Shown here: piece by piece, positions 58,301 through 64,000 of the stretch
Position numbering within the stretch: the stretch's first letter is position 1
Layout: each line of letters opens with the position of its first letter
DNA from: an uncultured Opitutales bacterium
GTDB taxonomy: Bacteria > Verrucomicrobiota > Verrucomicrobiia > Opitutales > Seribacteraceae
Assembly: GCA_905612515.1 (NCBI GenBank)
Contig: CAJQSI010000007.1
Coordinates: forward strand, 1 to 64,000
Length of the DNA: 64,000 bases
Direction of reading: 5' to 3'
Notes under the pieces: generated by a model
The model's input: the letters and a program-made list of their open reading frames with translations, nothing else
The model's database searches: none
Told to the model about the DNA's origin: nothing
Program-made: the position numbers and the translations under genes

Positions 58301-59032
58301 AGTTGTTCCAGGCAATTACCCTACAAATAGAACGCAATCAAAAAGAAGGTCGCACTGATCTACGGTTTCTCAATACTGCTTGCTTGCTATCATATGGTCT
58401 CTTGAAAAAGAGATGTCTTTAAGATAAGAAACCCGACAATATTCGTGTAATCATTCTAGATGTCTACCTCGCGAATAATTTCAAATATTAAACCTTATTA
58501 AAACCAGAAATCTAATGACGCCATTCCCCACTATTTGTTTTAATTAACACAGGTACAACAAATGTTGTTTTGACATCCACGATACGAATTTTGTTTTTTT
58601 AATAATTCAGGCTATAACACACTTAATAGTGTAGCTATAAGATACAATATATACCATTGAGAACCAGAGATGATTCCGTAACCGCCATCGTTGATAGATA
58701 GCAAATTCATAAGTTCGCAAAATCTAGGACAGGAAGGAACTCTTCTGCAAGGGGAGGTTAACCAGCCCACCCCAAATAAGCCTCAGTCATAGATGTTTTT
58801 ACTTATTTCGTGCGAAAACCATCCGAGACCGTTACGCCGCTACCGACAATATTTCTAACTCGCAATCTTTGACAAATAAAGGCTTGTCGCTCGAAAAACA
58901 CTTCCGTGAGGTTCGCGTAACTGTCTTTAGGTTTTCATTTGGTGCATTTTCTGATTTGCATGTCTCTGCATTCAAGTAATTGTTTTGATCTTTCAAACCA
59001 ATGACCTTCCTCACCACATTCTCCTGATTCAC
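58301..59032. other. AT-rich gap with hairpins, no gene seen
   Basis: At 732 bases this is the longest non-coding stretch. No open frame longer than about 25 codons with plausible start is seen on the plus strand, and the only minus frame overlaps the next gene start. Elements noted: ACAAC-AAAT-GTTGT at 58555-58568, a nearby TTGACA, an imperfect stem around 58611-58635 (ACACT-TAAT-AGTGT core) and a GGGG...CCCC pairing near 58750-58780 with GGTTAACC inside. It probably carries the promoter of the downstream gene; an RNA gene was considered but no family was recognised. Confidence 0.5.
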
Positions 59033-60937
59033 ATGAACAAGAATACAAAGGAATCTACACAGCTTGAACACATTTCGACTACCATATGTTCCTCTTCGAC
59101 GGATGGTTCCGAACTTGTGGCACGCGAAATTTCCGACTTGATCCGTTCACGAAATGCAGACGGACAGCACGCCGTACTAGGTCTCGCAACAGGCTCCACG
59201 CCAATAGGCGTTTACCGTGAACTGGTACGTCTCCACAAGGATGAGGGACTTAGCTTTAAGAAGGTACTGACATTTAACCTAGACGAATACCATGGCCTAG
59301 AACCAGAGCATCCAGAAAGCTATGCCGCGTTCATGGATCGTCATCTTTTTTCTCTTATAGACATCCCCGCAGATGCCACGGTAGTCCCCGATGGCAAGGT
59401 TCCGCGAGAAGATGTTTTCGCTTATTGCAAGGCGTTCGAAGAGCGTATCCTGGAAGCTGGTGGTATTGATATTCAAGTTCTTGGGATAGGGCGAACGGGA
59501 CACATTGGCTTCAACGAACCTGGCTCCGGCCGCGACTCCCGTACGCGTCTGGTACATCTTGACTCCTTAACGCGCAAGGATGCCGCTCGAGATTTTCTTG
59601 GTGAAGAAAATGTCCCTCGCTACGCAATAACGATGGGTGTGGCCACAATTCTGGATGCCAGAAAAATAATCCTTCTTGCATGGGGTGACTCTAAGGCCGA
59701 GGTTTTCGCAAAGGCAGTCGAAAAACCTGTGTCGGATGCCCTCCCGGCAAGTTTCTTGCAAGAACACAAAGGCATTCGGGCATTCGCCGATGAGGCGGCT
59801 GCTGGGGAGCTGACGCGCAAGAAGAACCCTTGGCTCGTTGGCTCTGTCGAATGGACCGACAGGACAACGCGACGATCAGTTGCTTGGCTTTCTTCGCGCC
59901 TCGGGAAGCCTATCCTGAAACTGTTAGATGAGGATTACAGCGAACACGGACTCGCAGACCTTCTCACCGAGCGAGGTTCTGCATATGAATTGAATATTCG
60001 AGTTTTTAATGAGGTGCAACATACCATCACCGGCTGGCCGGGAGGGAAACCTAACGCAGACGATTCCCATCGGCCTGAACGTGCAGAACCGCACCCGAAG
60101 CGCGTGCTTGCCCTTGCCCCAGACCCTCAGGACGGTGCGTTGGGCCTGGGAGGCACCCTGCACAGACTCGTCGATCAGGGTCACGAGGTAACTGTTGCCT
60201 ACCTGACTTCGGGCAACTTGTCTGTTCCCGACGGTGAAGCTCAAAAAGCGGTCGATATCATGCTGGATTTGGATGAGTCGGATTCTTCCGAAAAAGCCTC
60301 CTTTGCCCTTCAGGTCAAAGCTGACCTAGCGGGAAGAGAAGCTTTCGGAGAAGACTCCTCGGCAATACGAAAGCTCAAGGGTCTTGTCCGCCGAGGGGAG
60401 GCGAGGGCGGCAATGGAAATTTGTGGTGTGAATTCCTCCCAAATCCGTTTTCTCAATTTGCCATTTTACGAAAACGGCCGTTTTCGTAGTTTTGAGCCTC
60501 GGGAAGAAGACATCGTTCTCGTGCGAGATCTTCTAGAACAAATTCAACCTCACCAAATTTACGTTACCGGTGTCTTGTCTGAACCAACGACCGTGCAAGC
60601 CGTTTGTTATTCCTGTTTTCAAAAGGCCTTCGAGCTTCTACGGAACGAGGATTGGACAAAAGATTGCCGTAGCTGGAGTTATCGAGGCGACGAGCGAGAA
60701 TGGTCTGTGGAGGATATCGATATGGCGGTTCCCCTAAGCCCTGACGAGTTGGCCAACAAAGTGAAGGGGATTTACCAGCACCGCTCTCAGCGAAGCCAGA
60801 CTCCCGTCACCGGCCGCACCTCCCTTGAAGCATGGCAACAAGCAGAAGTCGCCGATCGAAGACTGGCGGAAACCTACGATCATCTCGGTCTCGCCGAATA
60901 CGAAGCCATCGAAGCCTTTTCTCGGTGTTACCCTTGA
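59033..60937 (+). CDS. glucosamine-6-phosphate deaminase-like protein fused to degenerate LmbE domain
   Basis: A 634-residue fusion. Residues 20-280 are NagB-like: GLATGSTPIGVYREL, FNLDEYHGL (catalytic Asp) and GIGRTGHIGFNEPGS. Escherichia coli NagB has Asp141 where this has Thr155, a variation seen in fused NagB homologues. Residues 355-634 correspond to a PIG-L/LmbE deacetylase domain, but the zinc motif (usually PHPDD) reads APDPQDG at 362-368, and the last ligand segment reads EPTTVQ (517-522) in place of a histidine-bearing DPHGTH type, so the metal site appears lost. Start ATG 59033. Likely amino-sugar catabolism or its regulation; deaminase activity remains to be tested. Confidence 0.86.
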   Translation: MNKNTKESTQLEHISTTICSSSTDGSELVAREISDLIRSRNADGQHAVLGLATGSTPIGVYRELVRLHKDEGLSFKKVLTFNLDEYHGLEPEHPESYAAFMDRHLFSLIDIPADATVVPDGKVPREDVFAYCKAFEERILEAGGIDIQVLGIGRTGHIGFNEPGSGRDSRTRLVHLDSLTRKDAARDFLGEENVPRYAITMGVATILDARKIILLAWGDSKAEVFAKAVEKPVSDALPASFLQEHKGIRAFADEAAAGELTRKKNPWLVGSVEWTDRTTRRSVAWLSSRLGKPILKLLDEDYSEHGLADLLTERGSAYELNIRVFNEVQHTITGWPGGKPNADDSHRPERAEPHPKRVLALAPDPQDGALGLGGTLHRLVDQGHEVTVAYLTSGNLSVPDGEAQKAVDIMLDLDESDSSEKASFALQVKADLAGREAFGEDSSAIRKLKGLVRRGEARAAMEICGVNSSQIRFLNLPFYENGRFRSFEPREEDIVLVRDLLEQIQPHQIYVTGVLSEPTTVQAVCYSCFQKAFELLRNEDWTKDCRSWSYRGDEREWSVEDIDMAVPLSPDELANKVKGIYQHRSQRSQTPVTGRTSLEAWQQAEVADRRLAETYDHLGLAEYEAIEAFSRCYP

Positions 60938-61011
60938 TCTCCCAAAGGGTAAAGTCGATCGTTGACCAATTGCCGTAATTTTGAATGATTTAGCTAGCTT
61001 TCAAAAACAGC

Positions 61012-62103
61012 ATGAATCATTTACCCGATGAAGTCGGCCAATTATTTTGTCTCGAGGGATGCCCAACATCCACCGTTCCTCACGGCAACGGAAACGTTAA
61101 CGACACTTTTTTGCTTTCGTGCGAAAAGGGCGGGACCGTAACTCGATACACCGTTCAGCGGATCAACCACGAGGTCTTCAAGGATCCTGAAGGCCTTATG
61201 GTGAATTTCTCGCGGGTTACCGAGCACCTTGGCCAAAAGCTCTCCGTCGAACAAACGCCACGCCGCAGCCTGCGGTTGATTCACTCTCAAGACGGCAGAC
61301 CGTTTGTACAAGACTCCTGCGGTAACTACTGGAGAATGATGGAATACATAGATGGCGGAGAGTCGGCAGAAATTCCGGAAAGCCCACGCCAAGCTTATCA
61401 GGCGGCCAAAGCTTTCGGAGAATTTCAAGCGCAACTTGCCGACCTTCCCGGCTCCCCTCTCCTTCAAACTATTCCCGACTTCCACAACACTCGCAAACGC
61501 TTCAATGACTTTCGCAGAGTTGTGACTGAAGATCCCCTTGGGAGAACCAACGAAGTTCGTGATCTAATAACTTTTGCAATAGCTCGAGAATCTTTGGCCG
61601 ATGCCATCAACGAAGAAAATTTTCCCGTTCGCATCGTCCACAACGACACAAAGCTTAACAATGTTTTGCTCGATAAGAAAACCGGCGAGGGAATCTGTGT
61701 CGTCGATCTCGACACCGTTATGCCCGGTTGTGCATTACACGATTTCGGTGATCTTGTAAGGACGGCTGCTTGCTCAGCTCAGGAAGATGAGCCTGACGTA
61801 AACAGGATTCAATTTTTGCCCGAAATCTTCGAGGCTCTTGTTGAGGGGTACCTTGACGCGACCAACTGTTTTCTCAGCCCCCTTGAGGTCGATCACCTGG
61901 CCATCGCCCCACAAGTCCTCACCTACGAATTGGCTTTGCGTTTTCTCGCTGACCACCTAGAGGGCGATATCTACTTCAAAGTAAAACGGCCCGGGCACAA
62001 CCTCCAACGAGCCCGCGCCCAGTTCAGGCTTCTTGCTTCGATGGAAGAACATGTCTCCGAGATGGAATCCATCGTGGCAAAGTTTGCCATGGCCGTGAAA
62101 TAA
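61012..62103 (+). CDS. APH/choline-kinase-type phosphotransferase, probable sugar kinase
   Basis: A 363-residue kinase-like protein. A glycine-rich N-terminus (PHGNGNVNDTFLL), ATP-binding region YTVQRINHEVF, the catalytic loop IVHNDTKLNNVLLD and the metal-binding VVDLDTVMPG, then HDFGDLVRTAACSA, match the aminoglycoside phosphotransferase superfamily and closely resemble N-acetylhexosamine 1-kinases. It starts 74 bases after the NagB-LmbE gene on the same strand, which supports a joint role in N-acetylhexosamine use. The sugar specificity is not determinable here. Confidence 0.83.
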   Translation: MNHLPDEVGQLFCLEGCPTSTVPHGNGNVNDTFLLSCEKGGTVTRYTVQRINHEVFKDPEGLMVNFSRVTEHLGQKLSVEQTPRRSLRLIHSQDGRPFVQDSCGNYWRMMEYIDGGESAEIPESPRQAYQAAKAFGEFQAQLADLPGSPLLQTIPDFHNTRKRFNDFRRVVTEDPLGRTNEVRDLITFAIARESLADAINEENFPVRIVHNDTKLNNVLLDKKTGEGICVVDLDTVMPGCALHDFGDLVRTAACSAQEDEPDVNRIQFLPEIFEALVEGYLDATNCFLSPLEVDHLAIAPQVLTYELALRFLADHLEGDIYFKVKRPGHNLQRARAQFRLLASMEEHVSEMESIVAKFAMAVK

Positions 62104-62166
62104 CCCGTCTGGACAACGCACCCCCATTTACAAGCCTGACGATCCGAGTTAAAACAAGCCACACAT

Positions 62167-62586
62167 ATGAAAAAGTTTCTTGATGCACAAGAAAGCATTT
62201 TTGAAACAGCTTTGACCGAATTGAAATCCGGTCAAAAACAGTCACATTGGATGTGGTTCATTTTTCCGCAAATCGCAGGGCTTGGGGAAAGTGAAACAGC
62301 ACAGCGCTACGCGATTGCCGATGCAGTAGAGGCCCACATGTATCTCAATCACCAAATCCTTGGCCCACGCTTGTTTGAGTGCACCGAAACGTTGCTTGCA
62401 ATCGAGGGCAGTTCGGCGAACGAGATCTTTGGCTTTCCCGATGATATGAAACTGAAATCGTCCATGACTTTATTTGAGGCAGTCCGCGGACATTCACGAT
62501 CCATTTTCACAAAAGTACTCGGTAAATATTTTGCTGATCGCTGCTCCTTTACGTTGAAGCAGCTCGAAGCGGAAATCTCTGACTAA
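62167..62586 (+). CDS. DUF1810 family protein
   Basis: A 139-residue cytoplasmic protein. The pattern QKQSHWMWFIFPQIAGLGESETAQRYAI is the DUF1810 signature, followed by LNHQILGPRLFECTETLL and FGFPDDMKLKSSMTLFEAV. Members are small helical proteins of unknown function, sometimes annotated calpastatin-like without evidence. It is 64 bases after the kinase stop. Ends 43 bases before glcF, which is convergent. Confidence 0.85.
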   Translation: MKKFLDAQESIFETALTELKSGQKQSHWMWFIFPQIAGLGESETAQRYAIADAVEAHMYLNHQILGPRLFECTETLLAIEGSSANEIFGFPDDMKLKSSMTLFEAVRGHSRSIFTKVLGKYFADRCSFTLKQLEAEISD

Positions 62587-62629
62587 AGCTCCAGCCGCGC
62601 CCCGTCCTTCTTGGCAGACTCCAAGCACG

Positions 62630-63892
62630 CTACAATTGCTCCTCATAAGCTCGCCGCAGCAATCCGACTAGGTGAATAACCTGAGGGGCTTGGCCACTGC
62701 CATTCATGCAAGACCGCACTTGCATGATGCACCCAATATTTCCGGACACGATCCAGTCCGGTTTGGTTTTCAATAAGTTACTTACTTTACGTTTGCCCAA
62801 GTCGGCAGCAATTTTTGGTTGGTCGATGTTGTAACTTCCTGCAGAACCGCAGCATATGTCGGGTTCTTCTGCTTCCAGAAGCTCCACGCCGGGTATCGCC
62901 CGCAGCAATCGTCGAGGTGCCTCCATCACTCCTTGTGCATGACGCAAATGACAAGCGTCTTGATAAACAACTCTGGGCACACCTTTCGTGCGGGGCGGAG
63001 TCACCATGCCTAGTTGGTCGAGAAACTCACCGATATCGACAACCTTGCCCGCAAAAAACCTTGCCGCCGATTCTTCAGCCGAACCCTTCAGAATTAGAGG
63101 GTACTCCTTCAAGCCGGAACCACAGCCGGCGGCGTTGGTCAAAATAGCATCCACATCATGAGGAAAGGCCTCAAGGTTTTTTCGAGCAAACCTACGGGCA
63201 TGCTCCCCGGCTCCAACATGCCAACCGAGCGCACCGCAGCAAGTTTGGCCGCGAGGAATCACCACCTCGACTCCGTTGCGGACCAGTACGGCTATCGTAT
63301 CATCGTTAATTTGGGGATCCATTACCTGCTGGGCACATCCGACAAGCAAAGCGACGCGAGCTCTTGGCGTCCCCATTGGCTTTGCAACTTCTGGCAGCTT
63401 GATGCCGCTCGGCAACGTTTTTGGCAGCAAGGCCAACATCGAGCGCACAAGATCAGGCAAAAGCCGCCCGAATGGTCTCGCCAGTATGCCCACCTTGGCG
63501 GCAATTCGAAACCTGCCCGGCCAAGGCAAAATGGTCAGCAAAGCTTTTCGCTTAAGCTTTTCCGCAACACTTCGCTTGATTTCCGTTTCTGCCTTTTCCC
63601 GAAAGGGACCTAGTAGGTTACGGTATTCAACCCCCGAAGGGCAGGATGTCTCGCAAGCCAAACAACCAAGGCAACGGTCTATGTGCGGCAGTACCTGCTC
63701 GGTCGACAATTTTCCTTCCAATGCTTCCTTCATCAGAATGATGCGACCTCGCGGCGAATCCATTTCCTGGCCGAGTTCTGAGTAGGTTGGGCAAGTAGGG
63801 AGACAAAATCCGCAATGTACACAAGATTGAATCGCCTCGCCCATCAAAGATCCGGCTGGCCCTAATTTCTCGACGGGAATGCTGTGTTTCAT
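62630..63892 (-). CDS. glcF: glycolate oxidase iron-sulfur subunit
   Basis: A 420-residue electron-transfer subunit. Two 4Fe-4S motifs lie near the N-terminus: CVHCGFCLPTCP and CLGCLACETSCP. Two CCG cysteine-rich domains follow, with CCGALGWHVG and CCGSAGSYN as heterodisulfide-reductase-like metal sites. GlcF works with flavin subunits GlcD and GlcE to oxidise glycolate (or lactate in relatives) to glyoxylate. The start ATG 63892 shares ATGA with the end of the upstream flavoprotein. Confidence 0.94.
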   Translation of the reverse strand: MKHSIPVEKLGPAGSLMGEAIQSCVHCGFCLPTCPTYSELGQEMDSPRGRIILMKEALEGKLSTEQVLPHIDRCLGCLACETSCPSGVEYRNLLGPFREKAETEIKRSVAEKLKRKALLTILPWPGRFRIAAKVGILARPFGRLLPDLVRSMLALLPKTLPSGIKLPEVAKPMGTPRARVALLVGCAQQVMDPQINDDTIAVLVRNGVEVVIPRGQTCCGALGWHVGAGEHARRFARKNLEAFPHDVDAILTNAAGCGSGLKEYPLILKGSAEESAARFFAGKVVDIGEFLDQLGMVTPPRTKGVPRVVYQDACHLRHAQGVMEAPRRLLRAIPGVELLEAEEPDICCGSAGSYNIDQPKIAADLGKRKVSNLLKTKPDWIVSGNIGCIMQVRSCMNGSGQAPQVIHLVGLLRRAYEEQL

Positions 63893-64000
63893 GGAATTGA
63901 CGGGAACTTATGATCGGGATCGAAAGCCGCCTTCACTGCTTTTGTAATGGCTCCATCGGTCCACTTCCCCAAATATACACTCTCCACCTGTCCACGAAAG
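63889..64000 (-). CDS. FAD-binding oxidase subunit, C-terminus (partial; GlcE-like)
   Basis: The end of an open reading frame entering from beyond 64000 on the minus strand, 36 residues ending KAVKAAFDPDHKFPSIP and a stop that overlaps the glcF start. The (K)xxxDPxxxFxP ending is the typical C-terminus of VAO-type FAD-linked oxidases such as GlcD and GlcE. The adjacent glcF makes GlcE the likely identity, but the fragment is too short to prove it or exclude a GlcD/GlcE fusion. Confidence 0.65.
   Translation of the reverse strand, partial: FRGQVESVYLGKWTDGAITKAVKAAFDPDHKFPSIP

Noticed and set aside
58715-58790. GGAAGGAA segment in the AT-rich gap resembling the SRP RNA loop
   Set aside because: The flanking bases do not pair as in signal recognition particle RNA and the conserved AGCAGCC is missing.
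58832-59071. 79-codon minus-strand frame across the start of the NagB-LmbE gene
   Set aside because: It overlaps the real start, has no recognisable family and no ribosome site; treated as a chance open frame.

Overview
The window is a dense bacterial chromosome segment (about 54 protein genes, one tRNA, short intergenic gaps, base composition near 50% GC by eye). Protein family types and gene neighbourhoods point to the Verrucomicrobiota, probably the Opitutia/Puniceicoccales side; this is inference from family resemblance, not from an rRNA gene. There is no prophage, insertion sequence or CRISPR array. The content is mostly core: ATP synthase, tRNA modification, RecA, both gyrase subunits, pyrimidine and purine enzymes, chaperones, release factor, FtsK.

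Layout. 1-4330 (minus): ATP synthase F1Fo operon atpB-E-F-H-A-G, atpG cut by the window edge, with a good sigma-70 promoter at 4349-4376. 4475-9455 (minus): trmB, mnmG, mnmE (overlapping tRNA modification genes) and recA; two parS-like centromere sites lie inside mnmG. 9722-14927 (minus): gyrA and gyrB behind a near-consensus promoter at 15035-15063. 15377-21825: anion transporter, MIF-like tautomerase, hemB, an acidic unknown protein overlapping hemB, pyrD and a MORN-like envelope protein; then tRNA-Leu with an apparent AAG anticodon. 22066-31007: an unknown 503-residue protein on the plus strand, then a long minus-strand run: HAD phosphatase, nuclease-helicase fusion, pyrR-pyrB-pyrC-like, CPBP protease, tsaE.

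31063-39799: prfA-prmC, tail-specific protease, rhomboid protease, rarA, a ComEC without its hydrolase domain, and a small helical protein. 39948-43211: an AraC regulator with a C-terminal PAS-like region, a ribbon-helix-helix-like protein and cysS. 43267-48117 (minus): manA, grpE, dnaJ, a heptose-phosphate adenylyltransferase-like gene, purN, prmA. 48203-51706: ftsK and a RodZ-like gene. 51713-58300: a large secreted M28 peptidase, a PQQ-type beta-propeller, a coiled-coil lipoprotein and an APC transporter. 58301-59032 is an AT-rich gap. 59033-64000: a NagB-LmbE fusion and a sugar kinase-like protein (amino-sugar metabolism), a DUF1810 protein, and the glycolate oxidase iron-sulfur subunit with the tail of its flavin partner.

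The strongest unusual signals are: the parS-like pair encoded inside an expanded loop of MnmG, which with gyrB, gyrA, recA and mnmE suggests an origin-proximal segment; the loss of most metal ligands in the pyrC-like protein next to pyrB, indicating a non-catalytic dihydroorotase homologue; a deamidase/deacetylase-type fusion whose LmbE half has lost its zinc ligands; an XPD-like helicase fused to a RecB-type nuclease with an incomplete iron-sulfur cysteine set; and a tRNA-Leu with A at the wobble position.
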